Source: Symbiodinium natans (Eukaryota > Sar > Dinophyceae > Suessiales > Symbiodiniaceae). Taken from it: a stretch of DNA of 64,000 nt. Numbering within the stretch: position 1 is the stretch's first letter; every line of letters starts with the position of its first letter. The stretch covers positions 187,154-251,153 of the forward strand of contig CAJNDS010002640.1 of assembly GCA_905221605.1 (NCBI GenBank), in the 5' to 3' direction. Below are positions 42,655 through 54,317 of the stretch, one piece after another. Made by a program: the position numbers and the translations under genes. The notes beneath the pieces are model-generated. The model was not told the DNA's origin. It worked only from the letters and a program-made list of their open reading frames with translations, and did no database searches.

Positions 42655-44660
42655 ATGCTTTCATCGGCTTCCTCGGGCTTCCTAGCTGCTTTCTGGTTCG
42701 TGCAGAGACAACCTCTGCAGGACCGACTTGTCTCAGCGTCGTTAACGGTACGCTCAAAGTCCTTGAGCCTCGAGCCCCAAACCCTAAAATGGCTGCTACT
42801 GCTAAAAGACTATGAGCCGGGGCGGCGGGCCTGCGCGGGCCCTACTTGGTGCTCCAAGCCGCGAGTGCCACCAAATCCAGTGCCAAGCTCGCGACCCCAG
42901 TTGGGCTCACCAGGTTCTGTCAAAGCAACGTTTCTTGATTGCCTTCTCATGCCAAGCATCCTCTTCTTGAGCAGTCGAGCTGGTCCATATCTTTGTAGGG
43001 CCGAGCTGTATCTGGCGTTATGAACCATGGCCCGAAAGCCGAGCCCCGAAAGCCACGTACTCACAGCCAGCGGAACGCGTTCACAATAATGCCCCCGCAT
43101 GATCTGCTCGCGGAGTCTTCGAGCCTGGCTCCCAGGCGAAAGAGGGTTCAATTGGCAGAGCAGGGTGCAATCTACGTGCGCTTGTTGTGGCATCAGTTCA
43201 TGTCGCTTGGGTTTGTCTCCTAACTGTCCCTCAAACCTGCTACTTGTACCTCTGTGAACTATGAAGCCCTGGCAAGACCCTAGCGTCCTGAATCCAAAGC
43301 GCGCTAACACCACAAAATGCCTCAAGCCCACCCCTTACGATCGCTTGAGCTTGAAGCTCGGCCCAGCAGCGAAAAGCTCCGTACACCCTCACCAAAAGCC
43401 TTACGGGAAGGCTTGATAAAGGCGCAAGTGAAAATCTAACACACAAAACAAGAGTACACGTGTCACACAACAAAGCACGACGCAAGTGATAAGGGAATGT
43501 ACACGACCCATCAAGGTCGGCCGACCGTTGTCGCTAGAGTTGGCACCATGGAGACAGGACTCTTCCGATGAGCGCTGGCACGCATTGCGTTGTAGACACA
43601 GCCACCTAGACCCCAATCCTACAGCAAGCCCAATAGGTAGATCCCCCAAGCAGCACCAGCCAGAATGTTAGAGTGAGGCAGTTTCGGAAGGTTTTGGTCG
43701 CCTATAGCTTACAGTCAGTTGCAATATGACGTGGTGAAACTTGTGACTTGTGTGAGGGCTTCAGGGTTTTGGGGGGTATGGTCCTGTCACCAGTCCAGAG
43801 GATGTTGTCCCAGCTGCCACAGCCGGTCCCCGAGTTCACGCTTTCGCTGCAAAGCGCTGCGCGTTAAATCAAATACTGGTTCGTGCTTTGTGATGCAGGG
43901 GGTCTTGCCGCATCCCCTCAAGCTCGACGGCGCACAGTTGGCCAAGAAGGTGCGCATCCCTTTTAGTTACTTTACTTAGCGTTGCCGCGGGGAGCAGCAA
44001 GCGAATTCCGAGTGCACAAGCCGAGCGTACCAATCCCGTCTAAAATCCGCTTTGTGCTGTGTGATGTGATGCTTCATCTGTCCTGAAGCTTGAAGCTGTT
44101 TGTGAGTAGCTGAATCCTTGGCAGTCTGCAAGCCGAGCACCTTACAAGCTCTAAGGCACGCTGGGCGGCCGCACAGGGTATGTGCGACCCCTTCTTGTGG
44201 CAAGAGGCGCAGCGCTTAGCTTTCAGAACGGTTTGCGTTTTGCTTCTGGAACGTTTGCTTGATGAGGTTCCTGGCATGCTCATGACATGGTATAGTCAAC
44301 ATTCTTGAGCGTAGTCTGGGCGCTTAAAGTTTGCACAGGTTTCTAGGTCAGCAGGAATACAGCTTCAGCGGGTTCTGTGGCTGCTGCCGGCTTTGTTTTT
44401 CGTGGCGAGCTCAAAATGATGAATCGCATTCTGTCGCACTGGTCGCCAAGATTCGCTTGCGGGCGAGAGCCACGGCTCCCATGCTGCGTCTGCGGGATGT
44501 TGCCGTTGGGCACCCAGCTTCTTCTGTTGGCACAGTCGCACACAAGCTGCTGACGGCAGGTCGTGCATAGGGCATGAGTCACATGTCCGAGAGTGCTGTT
44601 TGGAGGGACCTCGAGGTACATTGGCCCAGATAGGCCCTATTTTCCCCAGTTTCTCTCAAG
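42655..44660. other. no confident gene
   Basis: 2 kb of short overlapping frames. A GC-rich segment at 42808-42905 with GGGCGGCGGGCCTGCGCGGG and TTGGTGCTCCAAG words resembles parts of the dispersed repeat, but the similarity is too weak to call. Confidence 0.45.
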
Positions 44661-44838
44661 GAATGCAGGGCCAGAAAGCGGAGGAAGACAGTTTTGCACA
44701 GGCCCTCCTGCAAAGCAGCATCCAAGTTGCCCTCGTGGACGACGCCTTTTTGCGAGCCATGGGCCGGGTGCTTGGAAGCTCACGTTCTAAGCTTGTTCCC
44801 TGCAAGAAGGACTCATACGCGATGCTTGCTAATATTGT
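44661..44838 (+). CDS. probable exon, unknown product
   Basis: Follows a pyrimidine-rich TTTCTCTCAAG acceptor at 44660 and an ATG three bases in. The frame reads MQGQKAEEDSFAQALLQSSI and then VALVDDAFLRAMGRVLGSS, a compact helical segment, to ATTGTG|GTTTTT. It has good coding character and no recognised domain. Following exons were not found. Confidence 0.45.
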
Positions 44839-45242
44839 GGTTTTTGTAGGGCTTCATTGGAAGTGTTGATCAGAATTCTCCTGCTCCACCGATGCACCTA
44901 CAAGGATCCACAAGGCCCAAATAGGTCCAAGCCACCTTCTCTCTGTTCGCCCAGCTCATCGCCTGGACACGCTCATCTGCTGGAGCCGCGACCTGCTGTG
45001 GCCTGAGATATTGAAACACGTTGAAACACTGCGGCAATTTAGACTCCCTGGGCGTGCAGTACTTTCGCTCTGTTTATTTTGTGTTGCTGTTCCTCAGCTC
45101 CATGGCCCCTTTCTTCCCACTTCCCTGCATTCACTCCTGCTCGCCCTTACGGCTGGGTCTCCCCGCGTCGTGAGTCCCCAATGCTTGTTTGCGACCGCAG
45201 CGTTTCGGTCGGGAACGCAGGGTTCCGCATAGCAGGCCCACC

Positions 45243-45648
45243 ATGGCACGGCGGCGTGCTCTGTGTCTGTTGGCTAGTCTTTGGGGCTTGGCCAGCGCAG
45301 TGGACTGCAAGGACGGGGGGCCCAAGTTTGCGTTCTTTACAGAAACAGCTTTGATAGGGAGCACGCGCCCTGAGAGCATCTGCCAGACTGCTAGGGCCAA
45401 GTCGCTGGAGACAAGCTCTGGATGTGCCCGGATATGGACCTCGTGCAATGTCCCCTGTCCTTCGTTCGCACCGGCTTCGACCCAGGGTTCGTGCAATGCG
45501 ACTTGGCTTGATGGCTTGGCCGAGGGGCCACGAACTTGTGCGCTGCTTGGCGACGTCTCTTTCCTGCTTTTTTTGTGCCCCTGCTTCAGGTGGGGTGGTC
45601 GGCAAATACTGCCTCTCCCTTGGTCCATTCTGCGAACCGCGATCATAA
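45243..45648 (+). CDS. small secreted cysteine-rich protein
   Basis: The ATG at 45243 opens a textbook signal peptide, MARRRALCLLASLWGLASA, followed by VDCKDGG. A proposed intron 45538-45589 (GTGCGC donor, long pyrimidine tract, GCTTCAG|G acceptor) joins in phase and recreates a Cys codon across the junction. The product is 117 residues with about nine cysteines after the cleavage site, ending YCLSLGPFCEPRS. The intron is short (52 nt); reading through it instead gives a hydrophobic stretch and a longer 231-residue product from this same ATG. Likely secreted or lumenal. Nothing links it to a known toxin or enzyme family. A long minus-strand frame over the same bases looks like a shadow. Confidence 0.55.
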
Positions 45649-46743
45649 AACGGTACTTGCCCGGCCGTTCAGTTCAAGCTGCTGTGATGGACTGCCTGGC
45701 AAATCGAGTGCTGGCACCTGGTCTTGTAGAGAGAGGACTCTTCAGAACCACAGCGAGGTTGCGTGACAGCATCAAAAGGAGCTTCTGCGAGCTACTAAGA
45801 CTATGCTACTCGTGTCTTACAGCGTCACGGCTCAGCAAAGAAGTGCACCGTCCGCTTGATCAAGATGTTTGCCATCTGCTAGGCCCTCCACTTCGAAGGC
45901 TGGGCCGCCATGCTTTGGATCCGATTGTGAAGCACTAGGCCACTAGGCCCGACTAGGCCGCTAGGCGACGTGCTGAGCTGCCCCTGAACGCAGTACATGA
46001 ATTTGCACAGATAAACACAGATACGCAGATGATCGCAGATGTCAACTGAGCCATCTCTGATAATTATTGCAGCTGTCACAGGTGTCTTCAGGGGTAGCAG
46101 ACAGACAGGGGGCATGACAGGAGATGACCGTGTGTTGCGATGCTTTGCTTCGCGGTGGTCTGGACGTCCGTTCGCCCCTCTTTCAGGAGCCAATCTCACA
46201 TGTCGGCTGCTTTCAACATTCCTAAAATGGCTGAAGCTGGCTGAAACTCCTCCGATCCTTGGCTTCAGCTGCCCGCTGAGGACCTGCTGCGTGTCATTGC
46301 GCGAGGGTTTGCTCGGCCAAGTCCCTTTCAGGCGAACCCAGCTTGCTGTGGTTGGTGTCAGCGAACAAATTGGGGTGCAGTCCTGCCTCACCATGGAGTC
46401 CAGATGTCTGTCTCAACTTTTTGTCGAGCCAACCTGTGCTTCGAATATGGCTCAAACTCATGCGCTCAAAGCATGGACGAGCACAGCACATCCTTTCCAT
46501 TGCATTCATCATTGCTTTCCTTGCATGTATTGGATTTGTGCTGTCGCGCCTGAAGATTCACACCTCCCCCCCCCCCCCCCCCCCCCCCCCCCCTGCCGCC
46601 CACCACAAAAGGTCATGAAGGGCCTGTTCCTGGCACCGGCCAAAGGTTTGCTTAGCATCTCGGCCATGGCACGTTTCCACAGAAGTTCTTCCTCATTACA
46701 GTGACCACGGCGGCATCCCAACCGGATGGCTTCTGCAACTTAG
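45649..46743. other. no confident gene; C homopolymer
   Basis: Plus-strand frames at 46039-46704 have weak coding character. A run of 28 C at 46566-46593 interrupts the stretch. Small repeated CACTAGGCC words occur near 45935-45965. Confidence 0.45.
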
Positions 46744-47898
46744 ATGCAAATTGGCGGGCCTGAGTTGAGGGATATCTTACGACACGTGGCCCGAATCCTC
46801 GGCACCCGGCCTATCAGCGCATTCGACGCATTGTGCAGCCGGGCGCAGGTCCACAGGCTCTTCTTTCGCCTCTCCTCCCGCGGCATCATTATCAACGAGC
46901 GCATCTTTGTAAAAGGGCCAACCGTTGTAGCGGCCAGTCTGAGATGTAATCGGTGGTATTCAGGGCGAGTAAGGCCTTACAGTGCTGCATCAATGGCATT
47001 CGGACGCTCTCGCTCGTGTTGCAGCAATACTCGCACTGTACAGCTGGAAGGTGCTGATGCCCATGGTGCACGTGGCAGCCAGGAGCTTCTTCGATGCCAC
47101 GCTGAGAAGCGCTCGCTTTCATCAGTTTGATGCGGTCTATCACGAGGGCCCGCCGCCGGGGTGCACGGACGCTAGACCCAGCCAAAAAGAAGCTGGCAAA
47201 CTGTTCTATCTGCCTGGCTTGCAAGATGGCCAATGGAGCCGCCAAGAATTGTCCTTTCGACATTCACCGCATTGCTTAGCAACGCACAGCACACTGAGGA
47301 GGATCCTGCGTACCCGACGTGGCGCTTCACACCCTCCCTTCGCCACGCCTCTCTTTCTGGGGCGTTCCTGGAGCTGTCCGAGGCCCAGAGGGTCCTGGAG
47401 CTTTCGAGCTTTCGCTTGACCCGCAAACAAATTGGCCTGCCGCTTCACCGAGTAGTCCATGCCGCTTTGCTCTTCCTCCTTCGCCACCTCCTCTCGCTTC
47501 TCTCTCTCATCTCCCGCACCTCGCTCATCTCTCTCTCTCTCCCTCTCTCTCTCTCTCTCCCCCTCCCTCTCTCTCCCTCTCTTCCTCTGTGTCTCTAATG
47601 TTCTTTATGGTTCTTGTGGAAGATTCCAGATCAGGGGTGCGTGCCAACAGGACCGTCCAGGGAGATCTGGGCAAGTTTTGTTTAGGTTTCGCCTCTGATC
47701 CCTTGTTGAAAATCCAAAAGTCAGGCGGCCTCTTTCCAAAGCAGCATTCCATTTTCATCCTTTGCCTTTTTCACGCACAGAGAAGCTTTGCGTGGAAGGA
47801 ACGTGAAGTTCTTTCGGTCTAGCGTGGCCGTCGAAACCCACAACAGCATGTCACAGGTGCTGGATGATCTGGTTTCGGGTGCCACTGGCCGCAAGTAA
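46744..47898 (+). CDS. multi-exon gene of unknown function
   Basis: The first segment starts at ATG 46744 after an AACTTAG acceptor and reads MQIGGPELRDILRHVARILG and on to about 46968 (GTAAGG donor). Further coding-like segments are about 46990-47145 (VAAILALYSWKVLMPMVHVA), 47288-47470 (EEDPAYPTWRFTPSLRHASL) and 47610-47690 (VLVEDSRSGVRANRTVQGD). The last exon, 47781-47898, follows a strong pyrimidine tract plus CGCACAG and ends NSMSQVLDDLVSGATGRK-stop. Internal junctions could not all be phased. The CT-rich microsatellite at 47488-47595 probably lies in an intron. No domain is recognised. Confidence 0.45.
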
Positions 47899-49298
47899 CC
47901 AACTTTGCAAGTTGGTCGGATGGCAGCCGCTGGCGATGCAGCCAGAACCCATGCGACTTGCCTGCAGTCCGCCTGAGAACCCTAAACCATCCAAAACCAA
48001 GATCCTGGATCCCCGGTCCTGGATGTCCTGCACGGATCAATGCTGCTAGGCTAGGTCCGCTAGGTGGTAAGCCTGAAGGGAGCAGGACCGGGACAAAGGC
48101 CGACCCGATCTAGGTTCAGGTTTGGGGTTTTGGGCTCCAGTTCTAATGTAACCATGCAACGCAGAGGCGCCCAGCGGCGCAGACTCCGCGCTTTCAATGT
48201 ACCGACTCCTGCAGCGTGGTGGAGACAGCACTGTTTATGGCTAGCTTGCACCAGTACGACCCGCGAGCTGATCGACTGGCAGCTCGTCTGAGGAACGGGA
48301 TTCCAAATCATGCACAACAAAAACATGGCTGGGTGTAATTCGATCTTATTCTTAAGGTGGCAGCACTGCTTCAAGCCGGACAAGGGCGGTACGTGGTGCC
48401 GTGGGGTTTGGCCCACATGTGTTTTGGGTGCAGTTTGAGCCTTCAAGTGGAGAATGGAACTCAGTCGAGTGCAGACAACCAGGCACAGGCAGACAACAGA
48501 GCTTCCTAGCCATGTACTGTACACAGGCGCTACATCGAGAAGCAATTGCTGGCGCACAGCTGCTTACTTGCAACAGAGACAGCATAATGCATCTTCGTCC
48601 ACGAGTGGTCCGGGCATTTTATGGAACCCATTTTCGGAGGGGCCAAGTGCGAGGTTTCACACCATCTGAAGAACGCGACCAAGAGCACACGGCGTGTGCG
48701 TGGGGCACTGCGGTTTGCGCACATCTGCAGCCCGATCGAAACACTTGGTTTCAGTCAATGTGCAGGGTTGTTCTTTAGTAAGCAGTTGTGAAGATGCGGC
48801 TGGCGCCGAAAGTGACGGCACATGACAGTGACAGATCAGGAAAGCCAAGACCACCCCGAAACATGACACATTACTTGATGGCTACCGCCAGTGCCGCCAA
48901 CCCCCAAAGTCTGCGCTGTTTCGATCCCCCCACGTGATTTTTTTTGTCACCGCTGGCTTCGGAGGCGGTACCGTCGGCGGTACCACGCTTCGGCTGTGGT
49001 CGGGAAGCCGTGCCCGGAAGCCTTGAACCGTCCAGCCGCCCTCGACACCCCACTGCAGTCGTTCCATCCTCCACGAAACGCGCTAAAACATGGTAGGAGC
49101 GCCTGTAGCGCGCCGTGTGTTTTTGGGCATGGCCAGAATGTGGAATGTGCTGAAACCCAGGCAAAACGCACATGTCTGCTTAAGAATTGCTATGTTGCAG
49201 GGGCCGAAAGTGTGTAACAGTGTCTATTTTCGGGCGACCATGACGTTCCCGCCTAGGCAAAAAGCACATTTTGCTGCGGAGTGTCTGAGAAACTTTGT
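47899..49298. other. no confident gene
   Basis: Short frames on both strands. A tandem GGCGGTACCGTC / GGCGGTACCACG pair occurs at about 48964-48987. It includes the 3' flanks of the genes at 47898 (plus) and 49299 (minus). Confidence 0.5.
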
Positions 49299-51102
49299 TC
49301 AGCTGCATCTGTTGGCAGCTTGGCACAGCTTGGAGAGAGCTGTGAACACATCTGTGTGCATTCGTCGGAACTGAAACTGTCTTATGTACTTCCAGATGCG
49401 ATCTGCATTCGCTTCGCGATGGCATCCGTCGCTCTTTTTGTTATGCATCCCCTTGGGGATGCTTGCCTTGACATGCATCCAAACACGATCGATCTGTTGT
49501 GTTCCGGCTAGGCTCGAAGCCCCTTTGCGTGGCTTGCGGCGCAGAGCACGAGTGAAAATGGACTTGTTATGCTTCACATGAACGAAGGCCATTCGTTTTC
49601 CTTGCCGGACTGCTGCGCGATCCCAGGCCATCGCACCATCGGCATAGCACGTTGCCTGTCATTGAGAGGGTGAAGCACGCAAAGCTCAACCGTTCATTGC
49701 AAACCTATATTTCTCAACCCTAAACCCTCAACACGGTCCTGACTGCGAATCCGTTTGAGCAGACGTGTGCAGAGAACATCCTCGCAGCTCTCGGGCGGCG
49801 GCACGGAGCCAGCAGGAACTAAGCGCAAAGGAGCTGGAACAAAGACACATTTCTGCGTCCCGCGCTGCGTGGCCCCCAGCGCACGCAGGTGCAGAAGGAA
49901 GTAGTCCGGCGATGCTTGGTGCGCATGCTTCGCCTGCCACTCTTGCACCGAGTTCGCATATGTCTTTGACCATCTGGAGACCCGCAAGGTGCGCAGACAA
50001 GTCCCATCTACTTCGACCGCCTTGTCCAGCATCGTGCGTGCATTGAGCTTCTCACTTGCTGCAGCCTCCAGGCTTCGCACTGCTTCAAGAAACCGTGAAG
50101 TTGGCTTGTACGTCGTGCCCAAACTGCGAGCCAAGGCATACGGAGTCGATGCCTGCAACAATCCGTTTGCATGGTTGAGGGCTAAAGGTCTAGGGTCCAA
50201 GGCAAAGAAGATTTTCCTAAACCCTAAACCCTAAACCCTACACCGCAAACCCTAAACCCTAGACCCTAAACCCTAAACCGTTTTTCCTAAACCCTACACC
50301 GCAAACCCTAAACCCTAAACCCTAAACCGCAAACCTGAAACCTGAAACCTGAAACCTAAACCCTAAACTGTAAACCCTAATTTGATTTGAGGAGGCACGG
50401 GGCTTAAGGGATTCGACAGTGGCCAGGCCTGCTTCCCAAAACCGGCAGTGCTCAGGCGTAAAGCTGCCTGCAACTGCATGGGTGTCCAAGGTTGCCTGCT
50501 GACATCTGGCAACCAGGAAGCCTCCGAAAGGACATTCCTGGCTACTCGACAGTCAGTGTCGATGCAGCGCACCCACACGTGTCCCTTTGCGCGAAGCTGC
50601 ATCTGGCCCACTGGACCTCTGCAAGTCATGCACTTCAGAGGCTTTGCTGGCAGGAAGCCGTCTCGCCTGTGGAGGAAGCAAAGCAAGCCGGACAGAATCC
50701 TACGGCAAGGAAACCAAAAAAAGTTAGTGAAATCGAAACCGAAGAAGTCTGAGAATAGGCAAGAAGCCGCAAGTCCTTGACTGCTTGGAGCTGGCCGTCA
50801 GAGGTCTGAGTCAGTCCCACTGTCTTGGCACGCTTCTTGTTGGCTACAGCCTTCCGCAGCTTCGCACGTCCAGAACCACTGTATCGCAGAGAACGCTGTG
50901 CTTGGAACCGTCCTGTGGTAGGAGCACCTAGCCTACGCGGTTTTCGCCCGGCTTGAGCATTTGGCACAGCCCCTTTCAGTTTCAGCAGCTCACGGTGCAT
51001 GCTCCGATGCTGCGCTGCACCCGGCAAAGTACATGTGCGCAAGTTGTGCTTCTTCGATCCGCACAAAGAGCATACCATCACAGTATGGCTCTGTCCCCGC
51101 AA
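49299..51102 (-). CDS. IS1595/ISXO2-type (Merlin-like) DDE transposase, core exons
   Basis: Minus-strand exons 50666-50429, 50152-49733 and 49655-49299 join in phase (introns 50428-50153 with a GC donor and 49732-49656 with a GT donor, both AG|G). An upstream exon within 51102-50700 carries a CX2CX4HX4C zinc knuckle (CSLCGSKKHNLRTC). The first core exon has a zinc ribbon (CMTCRGPV to VRCIDTDCRVARNV), then a helical region, then the catalytic strand AVEVDGTCLRTL, a YADGAMAWDRA strand, a VKHNKSIFTRAL segment, and QQIDRVWMHVKAS followed by YIRQFQFRRMHTDVF. This is the order of the ISXO2-like transposase family. The third acidic residue appears to be Asp in QIDRVW where Glu is usual. No terminal inverted repeat or target duplication was found, so it may be a host-adopted or immobile copy. 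Confidence 0.72.
49711..49733. repeat. short telomere-like block in an intron
   Basis: CAACCCTAAACCCTCAACA lies at the very start of transposase intron 49732-49656. On the coding strand the intron begins GTTGAGGGTTTAGGG, so the repeat overlaps the donor. Confidence 0.75.
50216..50380. repeat. telomere-like block, CCCTAAA orientation, in an intron
   Basis: About 165 bp of CCCTAAA with CCGCAAA, CCTGAAA and CCTACAC variants. The stretch TTTTCCTAAACCCTA occurs twice, followed by ACACCGCAAACC, showing secondary duplication inside the block. It lies entirely inside transposase intron 50428-50153. Confidence 0.95.
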
Positions 51103-51186
51103 CTAAGAGGCGACCTCCGTCGCCTGGTTGCTTCCCCTACGGACTACTCGAAGCCAAAAAAACTGGCAGGTGGAGTGTTTTTCTTC

Positions 51187-51283
51187 CTAGGGTTGAGGTG
51201 TAGGGTTTAGGGTTTAGGTTTAGGGGAAAGAGCTTAGGGTTTAGATTTAGGGTTTAGGGTTCAGGGTTTAGGGTTTAGGGTTC
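51187..51283. repeat. telomere-like block, TTTAGGG orientation
   Basis: About a dozen TTTAGGG and variant units just upstream (coding sense) of the zinc-knuckle exon. Orientation is opposite to 50216-50380, about 810 bp away. Confidence 0.93.
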
Positions 51284-51599
51284 TCGGGGGGTAGAGGCTC
51301 TGGGGCTTAGCATAGAGCCACTTCCCTTAGAACCAGGAAACCGAATGCAAAGCCCGGACTCCTGATCCTGCCTTCTCCTCCCGTCCTGTTGCCGTCCCCG
51401 TCCTGGACCAGTGCGCGAAGCCGACACATTGCCCGGGTTCCCGCCGACAAGACAGACAGACAGATCTTGTTGCGCAAGATGGTTTTCAGTTGTCCGCGTG
51501 TCTGGGCAGTCGCAGCTGTACAGATTTTGGAAGGAACACGCTGGGAAAAGAAGGGCTAGCGCGGCACATCACGTCGAGGTGTCAGGTAAGGACAAGAGT

Positions 51600-54002
51600 C
51601 CAGCTGACAAGAGAATGTAGTCGTCGACTATGTTGCCCCAAAGCAACCAGAGCTGCGAAAGTGCCTCGACGGGCGCGAAGACTGCCATGTTTCTGGTGAC
51701 AATGTCTTGTGACCGAGTGAGGTCTGCTTCGAAACGCTGGACAAAAGACCGCCAATCAGAGCCTGCAAGGTCCTTGCAAGCAAAACGCAAACCGTAAGTT
51801 TAGGGTTTACGGTTGAGGGCCTTGGCATAAAGGGTGTCGGGCGAAGGGTTGAGGGTCTTGTGTGAAGGCTGAAGGGTTAGGGTTTGAGGTTTAGGATGTA
51901 TAGTAGAGGTAGGTAGGGTAGAGTTTCCAAAAGAACAGTACTGACAGTTTGAGGCGCCTGAACTCGAACACGAAATGATGGATCCAGAGCGGCGTTGTGC
52001 GCAAAACTAACCTGATGAAGCTCCAGCATGCCCCAGTCGTCGCTGAGAAGCAAAGTCTCCAAGATGTCTAGTACGAGTGCTAACACCGCCACGACGTCTG
52101 CGTCCATGCCTCGTATAACTTGCGTTAAGCACGCCGTAGCAGAGCGGATTGTCGCCAAGTCCTGCACGCACGACAGCGGCAAACACACGCAGCGTCAGTT
52201 ACAGAACGTGAGAGCCGCAGCTTGCAAGCGAAAGAGTTTTCCCACTAGCCAACGCGCGGGTGCTGGAGCTGCCAGCGTATGTCCTTGCGAACCTCAGACA
52301 CTGTGTCCCGGACAGCTTTTGGAAGCTGGGAGAAAGGGCCTTCGTACTTCACAAAGTGCCAACAGTCCCGTGCTCCATTCGGGCCAACATGAAACCACTG
52401 GCTGCAACGCAGCAGAACGAAACCTGCATGGACTCCTGTCCAATGGCAGACCGGGCGCCTTGGCACCCTGCAACGAGGGCACCTGCCATACTTGGTTGCC
52501 TGCGCAAAGCGAGCAGCCACTGGACCTGACTGGTGGGTCAGTGGCACAGGTGGGTGAGGCACTTCCTGTGGCAAAGGGTCATGAGATGGTGGAGTCTGGA
52601 TCTCCTCCTCTGAAAAAGAGCAGATGTCCTCCTGTGAAACAGAAGACGCAAACTCTGGCGCAGGAGCAGGCTCAGCAGTGCAGGAAGACTCTGCCACGCC
52701 TGGCGAGGACAACGGTCGCTTCACACCACGACCCGAGCTTGCAGGGACCTACGTCTACAGGACCGAGCGAAAAAAAACTAAGAAGGGCTTGAAGGTTTTT
52801 AGGGTTCAAGGGTTTAGGGGCCACGCAAGTAAACCCAGACACCTCGTCCTGGTAGTCGTCGTCCTCGTCGTCGGAAAGAGGAACCACAGAGCTGAGACCA
52901 TGGTTCAAGCAAAGGCCAGTCTGCTGACCATACCAGGTTTTGAAAGCGCGAGTTGGAGGAGTGTCAGAAGCGCCTGGACGGGATGAATCCCCGTAATCCT
53001 ACGCCTAAGCCCAGAACCCTAAACCTAAACCCGAAACCCAAAACGGCAGAAACCTGGTGGCGAAGTAGGAGCACCGGTCGTCAGCCAGCGTGACAAAGTC
53101 CGTGGAGACGGTGAGGCAGCTGACAAAGTAGAGCGTGCTCTCTGAGGCGGCGTGGTTGGCGCGACTTCCGTGGCAACGTCCATGTCAGAAATACTTTCCG
53201 GAATCCACTGCGAAAAGGTGGTCGGAATGCTCCACAAGCTTGCGTCTCCAAACCTTGCAGATATCATCCGTGCATGTTTCTTCGCCTCCGCCGCAACCGC
53301 TCCAGTCACCAAGCCGGCCAGCAGGAGCTGGCAGGCCATCTGGCCAAGTTGTGGAGCAACCTGTACCAACGTCTTCCAGGGTAGACCTCCTGGCACTCTC
53401 AAGAAAAAACCCGAAAGCCGAAACCCTTCACACAACTAAAACCCAAAGCCAGCGACAAGTCCTAAAACCCAAAGCCAGCGACAAGTCTTTGGAGCCACGG
53501 TCCTCGACGACTGTCATTGAACATTGTGTCCAGTGTAAACTTCTCCGGCTGGCCCAACGGCAAGCACATTACCTGAAGCAGAAGAAATGAAATCAAACGA
53601 ACATGACTTCCTTCAATTGCAAGTTCAAAAAGAGATTGCAAGAGTCTGCTGTGATGTGCAAGCAGGGGGCAAAAAGGTGATCCTGCAACTCATCGCAAGA
53701 GAAAGTGCAGAAGCCGGTGCCAAGCAAGGGTCGAGGCAGAACTCTGACGTGGCTCTGACCCTGGCGAAGAAGCAAAAGCGCAGCCAAGGCCACAGGAAGA
53801 AACGGGCTCATGGCGTCATGGAGTGGTTCAGTGTCGAGAAGAAAAAAGGCTGCAGACAAACCAAGTAAGGCGGAAAAGCGCCCCAAAACATGACGGACAT
53901 GCAAGAAGAAGAGTCCTGGAGAGTGAGGCCGTGCGAGCGCAGACGCCAAGCATCAGAGATGCGAGAGGACCAGCCAAGGACGAGATCCTCGGCAACCTCC
54001 AT
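51600..54002 (-). CDS. upstream exons, probably the N-terminal part of the transposase gene
   Basis: Minus-strand coding segments with splice edges: 54002 downward (ATG, MEVAEDLVLGWSSRISDAWR); about 53389-53056 (QLGQMACQLLLAGLVTGAVA, ending CCAG|GTTTCT); about 52960-52838, acidic (PLSDDEDDDYQDE|GTGTCT); about 52695-52238 with a second zinc-ribbon-like region (CPRC, VLLRCSQWF, ARDCWHF) ending CGC|GTTGGC; 52161-52012, exactly 50 codons between GTGCAG|G and CAG|GTTAGT (DLATIRSATACLTQV); about 51775-51610 after CTTGCAAG|G (DLAGSDWRSFVQRFEADLTR). All run toward the transposase core on the same strand with no clear stop-and-restart, so one gene of about 4.7 kb is the simplest reading. Two genes are possible. 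Confidence 0.5.
51796..51906. repeat. degenerate telomere-like block in an intron
   Basis: TTTAGGGTTTACGGTTGAGGG followed by GTTGAGGG, AGGGTTAGGGTTTGAGG and TTTAGG units. It lies between exons 52161-52012 and about 51775-51610. Confidence 0.75.
52797..53045. repeat. two small telomere-like blocks around an acidic exon
   Basis: TTTAGGGTTCAAGGGTTTAGG-type units at 52798-52820 and CCCTAAACCTAAACCCGAAACCC at 53017-53040 lie on either side of the DDEDDD exon of the minus-strand gene. Here the order is TTTAGGG then CCCTAAA, the reverse of the other bracketing pairs. Confidence 0.7.
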
Positions 54003-54317
54003 GACTACCCAGGATCTAAGGCCTAAGGAGAAGCACGGTGGACTGTCCTGGAAAGACAGAAGAGCCGAATTTGCAGCTCATGGTTTTGGAGCTTCAGGCT
54101 TGGGGCTTGCACAATGTCTTCTGTGGCCGAAAGAATGAGCTTAGGGAGCTTCAGGTTTCGGGCTATGGAAGGAGCTGCAGTTTAACCTTGAGGAGCTTGA
54201 AGTTTCGGGCTTGTACAAAGACTCTTGAGGAGCTTGAAGTTTCGGGAAGTTTCGGGCTTGTAGAAGGACGGTTAGGGAGTTTGATGTTGAGGAGAAGCGG
54301 GACCAGGTTTAGAATTA

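Noticed and set aside
45131-45646. 171-residue minus-strand frame
   Set aside because: It overlaps the plus-strand gene with a signal peptide and has no comparable features; treated as a shadow.
53135-53868. Plus-strand Lys/Ser-rich frames
   Set aside because: They overlap minus-strand exons that have splice edges and better coding character, though the choice is not certain.
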